Under the pieces are notes generated by a model. That model ran no database searches. It worked only from the letters and a program-made list of their open reading frames with translations, and was not told the origin of the DNA. Shown here piece by piece: positions 15,704 through 23,591 of a stretch of 23,591 nt of DNA. The stretch's first letter is position 1. Each line of letters starts with the position of its first letter. This DNA comes from CBDVBD01 sp965372135 (GTDB lineage Bacteria; Electryoneota; RPQS01; CBDVBD01). The translations under genes and the position numbers were made by a program. The DNA is taken from positions 1-23,591 of the forward strand of contig CBDVBD010000035.1 of the NCBI GenBank assembly GCA_965372135.1, written 5' to 3'.

Positions 15704-15826
15704 GATTACATAGATGTCCGTCCACCAATGTTTTAGTATTTACCTACCACATAGGACGAGAAATCGCATGACAAACTCCCGTTTTGCTGGAAATGGATAA
15801 GTCGTCCACTTTAGCTGAGGTATATC

Positions 15827-18800
15827 ATGAAGCGAATTTTAGTTTGTGCTTTATTTGTAGTGTTTTGTGTTTGGGCAACCGTGGCGATCTCTGCCGATAT
15901 TACTGAGGAAATCCAGGCGCTGATTGACAAAGGAGCCAGCGGTCAGCAGTTGACCGAAGCGGAAAAGGAAATGTTGAACGACTACCTGATGGTCGAGCAA
16001 CCGGAGCGAGTGTTGATTGGCGGGATGGACACACAGTGGGGTCCGGACGGATGGGGATATGAGGCGAAAGATGCGGCTTCCGGCGGTCCAGCATTTAACT
16101 GGTATCCGAACCAGACCGGTGTGACCCCGGAGCTGTGGTTAGGGCAGAATGCGGATGATTTGTTATCCGGACCGATTACTCTACCCTTTACCTTTCCATA
16201 TTACGGAGCGAATTTTAATACGATTTACGTTAGCGCAAACGTGATAATTCAATTTACAACGGATGTTATCCCTTATTATTCGACCGGAGTTCCCAGTGCT
16301 TCATATACTTACCGGATTGATCCCTATGTCTATGACATGTATCATGTGCAAAACGTGTCACGTTATTTCTATCAGTCGTTCGGCAGCGTATTCGTGATTA
16401 CTTTCGAAGAAGCACGATACTTTAATTCAACTTATCGAAACGATCCTAACTATGGCAAGTGGATACAGGTTCTTCTGTATCCTGACGGCAGGATTACACT
16501 TCAATATTTATACCTGGAATTATCTGCCCCAGGATCACCATTTAACAGCGGGATAGATGATAATTACGGACCGTACGGATTGACCTGCGGTGCCAGTTTT
16601 ACCAATGGTCAAGCCATCACCTTTTATCCACCTCCAGTTATTGCCTTGAGTAATCCTGATATAGCACCGAGTTTTGGTACCGTTACCGACAGTTTTTCCT
16701 ATTCTGTGACTTACCGAGACATTGGCAACCTGGCTCCAACCATAAAAGATGTGTATATTGATGGGACGCCCTACACCATGAACGATCCGGGAGGGAGTTA
16801 CCAGGCACCTGCCGGTGTGGTGATGGATTACGGACCGGTCAGCTTGGATCAAGGCATTCATGACTATTACTTTTATTTCTCCGACGGCACGAATACGGTA
16901 CGATTACCTACTTCCGGGACCTATTCCGGACCGATTGTAACCGGTGAATTACAGACAGTCAGCTATTTACAGGATTTCGATACCGATGACGGCGGTTTTG
17001 TCACCACAGATCCGGCATATTGGGAATGGGGAGATCCCACTGCCGGACCACCCAGCAGCTATTCCGAACCGAATTGCTGGGGGACCAATCTAGAGGGGAA
17101 TTACAGCGACAATGCCTGCTGGCAATTGTACTCAGTGCCCGTCGCACTGGACTCAAACTCAAAGCTTATTTTCAATCATTGGTACAATATTGAAGGTTAT
17201 TTTGATGGCGGTAACGTCAAGATCTCCAACGACAATGGGGCAAGCTGGACATTGATAACTCCAGAGGGAGGATATCCGGAAGTATCTGTTTATTCAGGAA
17301 ATGCCTGCATCCCCAGTCAACCTGCATATTCAGTGAACAGTGGTGGTTGGATACCTGCTGTGTTTGATTTATCAACTTTCGGAACTGACACTGTTTTGTT
17401 TAAATGGGAATTTGGAACCGACGGTTCGGTAACACGTACGGGTTGGTATATTGATGACGTGTTAGTGACCGCGGAAGAATATGTTGTGGAGTTAACACCT
17501 GAAACACAAACTACTTATGCATTGCCACAGGACACAGTTGATTACACGGTGTACATTTCTAATCACGGCGGTGAAAGCGACGTCTATGATCTCTCTGCCA
17601 CTATCACGGGTGGAGAACCCTGGATCACGGAAATCTGGGACAACGGCCTGACTTCACAGATTGATTCGATTGTAGTAGGATATAACGCCACTGATTCTGT
17701 TATAGTTCGAGTGGTAATCCCGGATACCGCCTTTATCAATGAAAGCAGCACCGCACAGATCATCGCTCATTCCAGGAATGAATTATTACGGAATATCTAC
17801 GCAGACACCTGTGATGTTACCACAGGGGTGGGGATCGGGGGATCGTATGACGTGGGCGGTGGGAATAATGATTATCCTGATTTGTTATCTGCTGCTGCTG
17901 TTCTAAATGCTGGTGTGCTGGTTGCACCGACCACGTACAATGTCTATAGCGGGAATTATCACGGGAGAGTTGAGATACCTTATACGATTGCCGGGATGGG
18001 CTCAGCGAATCCGATTGTGTTCCAAAATGCTCCCGGAGAACACCCCATTGTCACTTCTCCAGATTATGGATTCTACCTCAATGGCACTGATTACGTCACG
18101 ATTCAGGGATTTGAGATCACTGATTGTAATAATGGCGGGATTCGTACCATTAGTAACTATGATGCTGTGTCAAATATCAACGTCATCGGGAATTATATCC
18201 ATGACGTCGGAGTGATATATTCGAATCCGGCGATTGATCTTTATGAAGCTACTAACTGCCGGATTAGCGGGAATGAGATTTCTGATGTAATGATGGGAAT
18301 TGATATTACTGTGGGCAGCGGTCACCAGGTAGATAATAACATAATATACAATACATCTGATTATGGGATCTTTCATTATTTTTGCGACAACAGTGATTAC
18401 GTTTATAATACCGTGTATACATCAGGAACCTATGCTTTTTATAGGCTGTTAGGCGAAAATACGCTGGTGAAAAACAACATCTTCTATCAAGCAGGTAGTG
18501 GGTATGCGTATTATGTTGAAGGATTGCCCTATTATTCCTTAATTTCAGATTATAATAACATTTACGCTCCCAACGGCTATGTGGGTCAAATCTACAATTA
18601 TCCTACTTATATCAATCTGCACACATTAGCAGATTTTCAGGCATATACAAATACAGATTCAAACAGCATCAGCGCTGATCCGATGTTCGTTTCCCTGGAT
18701 CCCCCTGACCTCCATATTACGCCCCATGCCATTTCCCCGGTTGATGGAGCTGGTACTCCAATCGCAGGAATAACCATGGATTTCGATGGAGAAGACCGGG

Positions 18801-21037
18801 ACTCACTATCTCCCGATATCGGCGCTGACGAATGTACAAGAGAATCCCATGATTACTGTATTTTCCTTCATCCTGAGAATCAAATTGATCTGGCAAGTGC
18901 CGGCGATATTTATGTACACAGGATCTTTATTGAAAATTGCGGTACCGGGCATGATATCTTTGACCTTTTAGTCTCGACCACAGGTGCGACTTGGACCCAC
19001 GAAATCTGGGATAAGACAGAAACCTATGTTATCAGTACCATAGCCATGAATCCCGGCGCCCTGGATACTTTCCTGATCAAGGTTTACACCGATCCAGCCG
19101 CCATGCTTGGTGATGAAGCGGTGTGCGAAATACTGGCTGAGTCGCGCAGTAATCCAAGAAATATCTATTCCGACACCTGTTGGGTGACCACTGAGATTTC
19201 GCGGGAAGTTCCGATAAACTGGGTGGAAATTGCGGGACCGGCGGGCGGACCAGGTACGAACACTGGAATAGCTTACAATCCAGCACCCTCTACTTTGGGA
19301 CCAGTACCCCTTGGCTTCACATTTCCTTACTATGATTGTGAGTTACACCCACAAATCTGGATTCATTCCAATGGAACGATCACATTAGAGGAACACTTTT
19401 CCTATAGTAACTATCCAATTCCCTTAGTTTCAGACCCCAACAATATTATCGCTCCGCGCTGGGACTACTACCGATTCTATCACGGTGGCAGCGTGTGGTA
19501 TTATCCAGATACCACCAATAACAGGTTTATCGTGGAGTGGTATCAGATGAAAGGGTGGAGCGGATACGGTAATTGCACATTTGAGTTAATACTATACCCT
19601 GACGGCACCATAGATTTCATGTACGCAACCATCGCACCTTACCAGCCGTTCACTGCGACAGTTGGTATCGAGAACGCAACCGGGACTGATGGCATTCAGT
19701 TCACCCACAATGGGTCAGGTCCTATAGAACCATCGGACAGTATGGGGATTCACATTGAACCTCAATGTCTCCCGGAGAATTATGCGGTGGATCTGAGACC
19801 TGAAACCCTTCAAGAATGGGTGTCTGTTGGTCTTTATCAAAATTACCTGTTTACCATTATTAACTTCGGTGGTGAAGACGATGTGTATGATCTTACCGTT
19901 GATATCACCGGACAGCCGTGGACGCACCAAATCTGGAACAAGCAACTGACCGCTCAGATTGATTCCATTGAGGTCAATCATTTTGCCATCGACACTTTCT
20001 ACATACGTGCTTATGTGCCACAGACTGCAACCGTTGGTGAGATTAGTACAGCAGAAATCGTCGCCAGCTCCCGCACCGGAGGAACCAGAAATATTCTATC
20101 TGATACTTCGTGGGCGACCACCACAGCTATTCCCATGTTATCGATGCCATACAGCCAGGATTTCAACACCAACGATGGTTACTATCGACCATATCCACTG
20201 ACAGGTGGATGGGAATGGGGTGAACCTACCTATGGTTCTGTGTATGTACATTCTCCACCCTATTGCTGGGGGACTGTGTTAGCGGGAGAATATGACATTG
20301 ATGCATGCTATCATTTGACATCACCATCCATCATTCTGGATTCAATGGCGACGCTGAGTTTCTATGCCTGGTATAACATTGAGAATTACTATGACGGTGG
20401 TAATATGAAGATCTCAACCGATGGAGGTGCTAACTGGACGTTGATCACCCCCGAAGGCGGTTATCCGGAAGATGCAGTAAGTTCCTATAATGCCTGCATT
20501 CCAGGTGAACCTGCTTTTTCTGGTTTTAGTGGTGACGGTTACCGCCCCACGTTTGATTTATCTGCTTTCGCGGGCGATACCGTGAAATTCAGATGGGATT
20601 TCGGCTCTGATGGTTCAGTAACGTATGAAGGTTTGTACTTTGATGATGTTGAAATCGCGGTAATCTTGCCTGGAACTGTTGATGATCTGTTGATCACTTT
20701 GAGTAGCGGTACTGACGACAGCACCAACATTACTCTGCTATGGTCACCAACGGAAAACGCACAGCAATACCACATATACAAATCCACCACCGCTCCAGAC
20801 AGTGGATTTGCATTATTAGGGTCTACAACTGACACCACGTATGTCGATACGGATGCGATTATTCTCGAGTCCACCAGTTTCTACTATGTGACAGCAGACA
20901 ACGAGTTGTTGGATTCAGGTGTTGCACGCAGTATCTCCCCGTTCCGGGTCAGCCATCCCGTCATCCAGCGCCAGACTTTTACCAAGAATCCTACGCTACA
21001 GATAAACGCACCTGCTGGCAACAAAAAGAGGAGATAG
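15827..21037 (+). CDS. Giant secreted modular all-beta protein (1736 residues)
   Basis: A Sec signal peptide (cleavage likely after AISA, residue 23) precedes a short helical segment. Then: module A with ITLPFTFPYYG (about 95-275), an Ig-like stretch (275-368), jelly-roll module B with DGGNVKISNDNGASWTLITP (375-550), NEW3-like module C (552-665), a right-handed parallel beta-helix of PbH1 repeats (672-1000), module C again (1008-1122), module A again with LGFTFPYYD (1124-1310), module C again (1316-1430), module B again with DGGNMKISTDGGANWTLITP (1438-1610), and an FN3-like domain (1615-1715). Thus A, B and C occur twice, twice and three times. No protease motif or sorting domain such as a Por CTD is recognised; it ends KKRR. 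Codon use is less G-rich than the genes at 4.2-15.3 kb. The ATG follows GAGG by six bases. Surface binding or a polysaccharide-related role is possible but unproven. Confidence 0.9.
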   Translation: MKRILVCALFVVFCVWATVAISADITEEIQALIDKGASGQQLTEAEKEMLNDYLMVEQPERVLIGGMDTQWGPDGWGYEAKDAASGGPAFNWYPNQTGVTPELWLGQNADDLLSGPITLPFTFPYYGANFNTIYVSANVIIQFTTDVIPYYSTGVPSASYTYRIDPYVYDMYHVQNVSRYFYQSFGSVFVITFEEARYFNSTYRNDPNYGKWIQVLLYPDGRITLQYLYLELSAPGSPFNSGIDDNYGPYGLTCGASFTNGQAITFYPPPVIALSNPDIAPSFGTVTDSFSYSVTYRDIGNLAPTIKDVYIDGTPYTMNDPGGSYQAPAGVVMDYGPVSLDQGIHDYYFYFSDGTNTVRLPTSGTYSGPIVTGELQTVSYLQDFDTDDGGFVTTDPAYWEWGDPTAGPPSSYSEPNCWGTNLEGNYSDNACWQLYSVPVALDSNSKLIFNHWYNIEGYFDGGNVKISNDNGASWTLITPEGGYPEVSVYSGNACIPSQPAYSVNSGGWIPAVFDLSTFGTDTVLFKWEFGTDGSVTRTGWYIDDVLVTAEEYVVELTPETQTTYALPQDTVDYTVYISNHGGESDVYDLSATITGGEPWITEIWDNGLTSQIDSIVVGYNATDSVIVRVVIPDTAFINESSTAQIIAHSRNELLRNIYADTCDVTTGVGIGGSYDVGGGNNDYPDLLSAAAVLNAGVLVAPTTYNVYSGNYHGRVEIPYTIAGMGSANPIVFQNAPGEHPIVTSPDYGFYLNGTDYVTIQGFEITDCNNGGIRTISNYDAVSNINVIGNYIHDVGVIYSNPAIDLYEATNCRISGNEISDVMMGIDITVGSGHQVDNNIIYNTSDYGIFHYFCDNSDYVYNTVYTSGTYAFYRLLGENTLVKNNIFYQAGSGYAYYVEGLPYYSLISDYNNIYAPNGYVGQIYNYPTYINLHTLADFQAYTNTDSNSISADPMFVSLDPPDLHITPHAISPVDGAGTPIAGITMDFDGEDRDSLSPDIGADECTRESHDYCIFLHPENQIDLASAGDIYVHRIFIENCGTGHDIFDLLVSTTGATWTHEIWDKTETYVISTIAMNPGALDTFLIKVYTDPAAMLGDEAVCEILAESRSNPRNIYSDTCWVTTEISREVPINWVEIAGPAGGPGTNTGIAYNPAPSTLGPVPLGFTFPYYDCELHPQIWIHSNGTITLEEHFSYSNYPIPLVSDPNNIIAPRWDYYRFYHGGSVWYYPDTTNNRFIVEWYQMKGWSGYGNCTFELILYPDGTIDFMYATIAPYQPFTATVGIENATGTDGIQFTHNGSGPIEPSDSMGIHIEPQCLPENYAVDLRPETLQEWVSVGLYQNYLFTIINFGGEDDVYDLTVDITGQPWTHQIWNKQLTAQIDSIEVNHFAIDTFYIRAYVPQTATVGEISTAEIVASSRTGGTRNILSDTSWATTTAIPMLSMPYSQDFNTNDGYYRPYPLTGGWEWGEPTYGSVYVHSPPYCWGTVLAGEYDIDACYHLTSPSIILDSMATLSFYAWYNIENYYDGGNMKISTDGGANWTLITPEGGYPEDAVSSYNACIPGEPAFSGFSGDGYRPTFDLSAFAGDTVKFRWDFGSDGSVTYEGLYFDDVEIAVILPGTVDDLLITLSSGTDDSTNITLLWSPTENAQQYHIYKSTTAPDSGFALLGSTTDTTYVDTDAIILESTSFYYVTADNELLDSGVARSISPFRVSHPVIQRQTFTKNPTLQINAPAGNKKRR

Positions 21038-21063
21038 TAAACATCTAATTGCATACACCGAAG

Positions 21064-21092
21064 CCCGTCCAAGCAATTGGACGGGTTTTGTT
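21064..21092 (+). terminator. Rho-independent terminator of the giant gene
   Basis: CCCGTCCAA and TTGGACGGG form a perfect nine-base-pair stem with a GCAA loop. It is followed directly by TTTTGTT and lies 27 bases past the stop codon. This is a textbook intrinsic terminator. Confidence 0.9.
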
Positions 21093-21289
21093 ATATGGAA
21101 CAATTTAAGAAGGTAACATTGGGATTGTAATGTGAGTAGGGAGAAATGTTGATGTGATTAAATCCTAAATACACGATCTCTTGATAAAAGAATCGTTTTC
21201 CCGTTAAATACACGTAGGTACACGTCAGTGAATCTCGATTCCTCGTGTAACAGCACGGAAATCGGAAGTTAACAAGTTAGAAAGTTAAT

Positions 21290-21311
21290 GTCGGGTTTCA
21301 GAAAACCCGAC
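21290..21311. terminator. Hairpin downstream of the IMDH-like gene
   Basis: GTCGGGTTT and AAACCCGAC form a perfect nine-base-pair stem around a CAGA loop. It lies about 43 bases beyond the stop of the minus-strand dehydrogenase-like gene. There is no T run on either side, so terminator function is uncertain. Confidence 0.4.
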
Positions 21312-21332
21312 CTGAGGAGATCCTTTCTTACA

Positions 21333-21350
21333 CCCCCCCTTAAGGGGGGG
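21333..21350. repeat. Perfect palindrome CCCCCCCTTAAGGGGGGG
   Basis: A perfect 18-base palindrome three bases from the stop of the minus-strand gene. It looks like a minimal member of the C/G-tract element at 33-71 and 9953-10010. Confidence 0.45.
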
Positions 21351-21353
21351 TTA

Positions 21354-22487
21354 TTATATCAGGTCCAGGTAACGGCGGGCGGTGTCGATGACGGTGTTCA
21401 CTACCGCGTTGGTTTCGCTGTCCCCGCCCATATCCGGAGGCAGGATTTTCCCTTCCGAGATCACATGCTCCACGGCTTTTTCCAGCACTGACGCGGTGGC
21501 GGGGTCGCCCAGATTTTCCAATACCATTCGGACGGCAATTACGGTACCGAAGGGGTTGATTTTGGAGGAGGAAACCTGCTCGCCGGTGCCTTCCAGAACC
21601 GGTCCGACTATCACCTTTTCATTCCCCATAGCAACCCGACACAGAAATCCAGTACCGCCGATGAGTTCGATAGCGTATCGGGATAATAAATCACCGAACA
21701 GGTATTCCGCCACAACCACCTCGAAATCTTCAGGCTGGTGGAATATTTGGCGGATGGCTGCGGTCAACGACATCTCGCGATAGGGGATGCCGGGGAATTC
21801 CAAGGCAACGTTCCGGGCGGTTTCCATGATTAGATTCCCGGTTTCGGGAAACAGGTCCAATTGGTCGATTACGGTTACCGCCTGGCGACGGTTCCGTTGT
21901 GCGAATTTGAAGGCTTTATATAGGACCTTTTCGACGCCCTGGCTGGTGATGACTCTGGTATTCAGGGCAATTTCTTTGGTAGGGAATATCGACAGGTGGT
22001 TTCCTGCCGGATGTTCAATCAGAATTCGCGAGATTTCCGGGGTGATTGGGTGGAAGCCGATACCGGAGCCGGATCCTTCCAACAGGTCGCGGAACACCGC
22101 CATATCCAAGGATTCGATTCGGTTTTTGGGGTTTCCGGGAACTGATTTCAGAGGACGAAGTTCGGCGAAGAGATGGAGTTCCCGGGCGATGGACGTCCAG
22201 GGATCATTATAGGGAGATGTTTCCGATTCCGGATCATGATCGGATTGAGACGGCTCGGATACCGGTGTCTGAGCGCTGGCAATTACCATGGCGCAGTCGG
22301 ATTGGGTAATCAGTTCCAGGGTGCGTTCGGGAACTGAGTTGCCTTCGCGCTTCCAAGGGTTCCAACCCAGATCACCGGTTAGATAGTTAATGTCAGGCTT
22401 TACAGCATCCAAGATTCGGTGTGCCAGGTCCAGCATTTGTTTCGCCACAGGATCGGCGGCTAACCAAGCGACAGTCGGTCGTGACAT
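21354..22487 (-). CDS. Degenerate isocitrate/isopropylmalate dehydrogenase homologue, probable pseudoenzyme
   Basis: The 377-residue product has the fold pattern of beta-decarboxylating dehydrogenases: ARELHLFAELRP (Arg102, Arg111), FRDLLEG (Arg133), EDFEVVVAEYLFGDLLS, and a late INPFGTVIAVRMVLENL block. Key catalytic positions are changed. The Lys of VDKAN is Gln209 in VIDQLD. The Tyr of TEGLYSG is Gly140. The Asp equivalent to E. coli LeuB Asp227 is Thr242, and the one equivalent to Asp255 is Arg270; only the Asp251 equivalent (Asp266) remains. The glycine-rich N-terminal GDGIGPE motif is missing. An acidic Ser/Pro-rich insert covers about residues 77-97. The frame is intact and has a proper ribosome-binding site (GAGG, five bases before ATG at 22487), so it is expressed as a protein, but ordinary dehydrogenase activity is unlikely. 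Its partner is unknown. Confidence 0.75.
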   Translation of the reverse strand: MSRPTVAWLAADPVAKQMLDLAHRILDAVKPDINYLTGDLGWNPWKREGNSVPERTLELITQSDCAMVIASAQTPVSEPSQSDHDPESETSPYNDPWTSIARELHLFAELRPLKSVPGNPKNRIESLDMAVFRDLLEGSGSGIGFHPITPEISRILIEHPAGNHLSIFPTKEIALNTRVITSQGVEKVLYKAFKFAQRNRRQAVTVIDQLDLFPETGNLIMETARNVALEFPGIPYREMSLTAAIRQIFHQPEDFEVVVAEYLFGDLLSRYAIELIGGTGFLCRVAMGNEKVIVGPVLEGTGEQVSSSKINPFGTVIAVRMVLENLGDPATASVLEKAVEHVISEGKILPPDMGGDSETNAVVNTVIDTARRYLDLI

Positions 22488-22572
22488 AAGCTCCTCTATT
22501 ACCATGTGAGCTAACGGGAGGTTGGCTCATGTGATTATTCGATAATTGTTACCCACAGATAAGTAAGGAAAA

Positions 22573-23481
22573 TCAGAAATCCATGCCTACCGAAAAGCGG
22601 TGTGCTTCGCCCAAGTCCTCCTTGAATAGCGCCAAACCATAGTTGACATGAAATACCGACCAGTCGATACCGAATCCGGCGGTGAGGCTGCGGGCTTCGA
22701 TACCGTGTATATAGCCCACCCGGCAGGCTAACGGGGCGATGGGACGGACTTCCAAGCCAATATGCCCGTTGGCTTCATCATCGAACGGAAACTCACCGTC
22801 TAATGCAATCAGTACCATTGGAAGGGGAATTTGCTTTATTTCATAGGCGGCACCGACTCGGAGCCGGGTGGGAAGTGCGGGATCTTCGCCCTGTAAGGGA
22901 TTCATTTTCCCGACGTTACGCAGTACCGCCCCCAAGGACAGTCCCGGCATCAGATTATGATACTGCAACCCGGCATCGAACGCCCATCCTTCCGAGGTTT
23001 CGATGTAGAGGGATTCCCACAATAATTTAACGGTCAGCCCCAATTGCAATCCCCCGCCCACATCGTGGGCAAAGGACAAGCCTCCGCAGACATCGTGGGC
23101 GCTGAATGTGCCGATGGGATTGGTGGAAGGACCGGTACGGCGTTCCATATCGTCCACGTTCATGCCTAAATAATGGAATGCCACCGCCGATCGACCGCGC
23201 CGATAGGTGGCGGCGGCGAATTGTCCGGCGACATCCTGGATCCAGCGGTGATAGGAAAATACCGCACTGCTGTTTGCTGCCGATACCAATCCCGCCGGGT
23301 TCCAATAGGCAGCGGTGGGGTCATCCACCCGTGCCACTGCGGCTTCGCCCATGCCAGCGGCTTTACCACCGACTCCGATAGTCAAGTAGGTTAAACCCCG
23401 TGGGGAATCCGCATTGGCGGTAGATAAGCCAACGCTAATGATCAGGATAACAATTGGGACAATGGTTTTATATAGTTTCAT
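22573..23481 (-). CDS. PorV/PorQ-family outer-membrane beta-barrel protein
   Basis: The 302-residue protein has a signal peptide of about 24 residues (cleavage near ANA). It continues with IGVGGKAAGMGEAAVARVDD and then AAYWNPAGLV, the hallmark opening of the PorV/PorQ (UPF0164-type) family. Alternating hydrophobic strands follow and it ends in FSVGMDF, an outer-membrane barrel C-terminus with aromatic last residue. In Bacteroidota relatives work with the type IX secretion system, but no other such component is visible here. The gene is followed (upstream on the minus strand) by another barrel gene, so they form a tandem pair. The ribosome-binding site is weak. Confidence 0.85.
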   Translation of the reverse strand: MKLYKTIVPIVILIISVGLSTANADSPRGLTYLTIGVGGKAAGMGEAAVARVDDPTAAYWNPAGLVSAANSSAVFSYHRWIQDVAGQFAAATYRRGRSAVAFHYLGMNVDDMERRTGPSTNPIGTFSAHDVCGGLSFAHDVGGGLQLGLTVKLLWESLYIETSEGWAFDAGLQYHNLMPGLSLGAVLRNVGKMNPLQGEDPALPTRLRVGAAYEIKQIPLPMVLIALDGEFPFDDEANGHIGLEVRPIAPLACRVGYIHGIEARSLTAGFGIDWSVFHVNYGLALFKEDLGEAHRFSVGMDF

Positions 23482-23514
23482 GTTGCATCCGGTTGATGTT
23501 TTTCGTCTAAGCTA

Positions 23515-23591
23515 TTAGAATTGGAATGTCCAGGTAAAGATGTGGCTGTCTAACGGTGATATGGATTCGACGATGTAAGCGTAATCCAGGG
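23515..23591 (-). CDS. C-terminal end of another outer-membrane protein, partial at window edge
   Basis: The last 24 codons, LDYAYIVESISPLDSHIFTW then TFQF and TAA, run off the right edge. Alternating residues and a terminal Phe match outer-membrane barrel ends, and the ending resembles PorV/PorQ-type proteins. The gap to the next gene is 33 bases, so the two are probably one operon. Confidence 0.55.
   Translation of the reverse strand, partial: LDYAYIVESISPLDSHIFTWTFQF

Larger units (their letters stand above)
15304..15826. other. Intergenic region before the giant secreted protein
   Basis: About 520 AT-rich bases with no convincing gene. It contains a Rho-independent terminator, a sigma70-like promoter and a nested hairpin in the predicted leader. 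A reading frame at 15562-15771 has no ribosome-binding site and covers the promoter and hairpin, so I treat it as chance. The 15304-15460 portion shows nothing notable. Confidence 0.6.
21093..21353. other. Convergent intergenic region
   Basis: No gene seen. It holds three TACACG words (21172-21231), a triple AAGTTA direct repeat with an eight-base period (21266-21287), and two palindromes listed separately. Confidence 0.5.

Noticed and set aside
15562..15771. A 69-codon plus-strand reading frame before the giant gene
   Set aside because: It has no ribosome-binding site, covers the promoter and hairpin candidates, starts at a non-ATG codon and its product resembles nothing coherent.
21172..21287. 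Short direct repeats (TACACG three times; AAGTTA three times with 8-base period) as a possible CRISPR or origin
   Set aside because: The units are only six bases long, too few and too short for CRISPR repeats or DnaA-box clusters; no cas or replication gene is nearby.
1..23591. Possible mobile element, phage or defence island
   Set aside because: No transposase, integrase, phage structural protein, restriction or toxin-antitoxin gene was recognised; apart from the scar at 82-1924 the content is metabolic and envelope-related.

Overview
The window looks like a chromosomal fragment of an uncultured Gram-negative bacterium of the FCB group or a related candidate phylum. This is an inference from gene content: a PorV/PorQ-type outer-membrane barrel protein with a second one starting at the right edge, a RseC-like protein, a very large secreted all-beta protein with NEW3-like, beta-helix and FN3-like modules, and an LVIVD-type lipoprotein. 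No rRNA, tRNA, CRISPR array, phage gene or transposase was recognised. Species-level placement is not possible from what I can see.

Left part (1-5.6 kb) is a lysine-catabolism locus. On the minus strand lie an N5-(carboxyethyl)ornithine synthase/AlaDH-like dehydrogenase (408-1562) and an ALDH7-type aminoadipate-semialdehyde dehydrogenase (1717-3234). On the plus strand, divergently, lie a 59-residue unknown protein (3899-4078) and L-lysine 6-aminotransferase (4227-5558). The aminotransferase and the ALDH together would convert lysine to 2-aminoadipate. A 208-bp, about 91% identical second copy of the 3' end of the ALDH gene sits on the far side of the CEOS-like gene (82-289). It is a recombination scar that brackets that gene.

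Middle part (5.6-15.3 kb) is a run of plus-strand housekeeping and envelope genes: rsmI-lgt-tmk (tightly packed), a C-terminal processing protease, a TauE/SafE permease whose start codon appears to be ACG, a HAD-IB phosphatase overlapping by ATGA with a membrane-anchored alkaline-phosphatase/sulfatase-superfamily protein that has Thr where sulfatases have formylglycine-Cys, a RseC-family protein and a lipoprotein.

Right part (15.3-23.6 kb) holds a 1736-residue secreted modular protein bounded by Rho-independent terminators upstream and downstream. On the minus strand follow a degenerate isopropylmalate/isocitrate-dehydrogenase homologue that has lost its catalytic Tyr, Lys and two Asp, a PorV/PorQ-like protein, and the last 24 codons of a further outer-membrane protein.

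Intergenic DNA carries several palindromic repeat elements: C/G-tract palindromes, hairpins with a TGAA loop, and a TTCGCTTCGCTCAGAATGAC-type repeat. Gene starts were moved from the longest-ORF start in six places (CEOS-like, 59-aa protein, tmk, sulfatase-like, lipoprotein, IMDH-like) because a clear Shine-Dalgarno sequence or conserved N-terminus points to an internal start; for the TauE gene the start was moved upstream.
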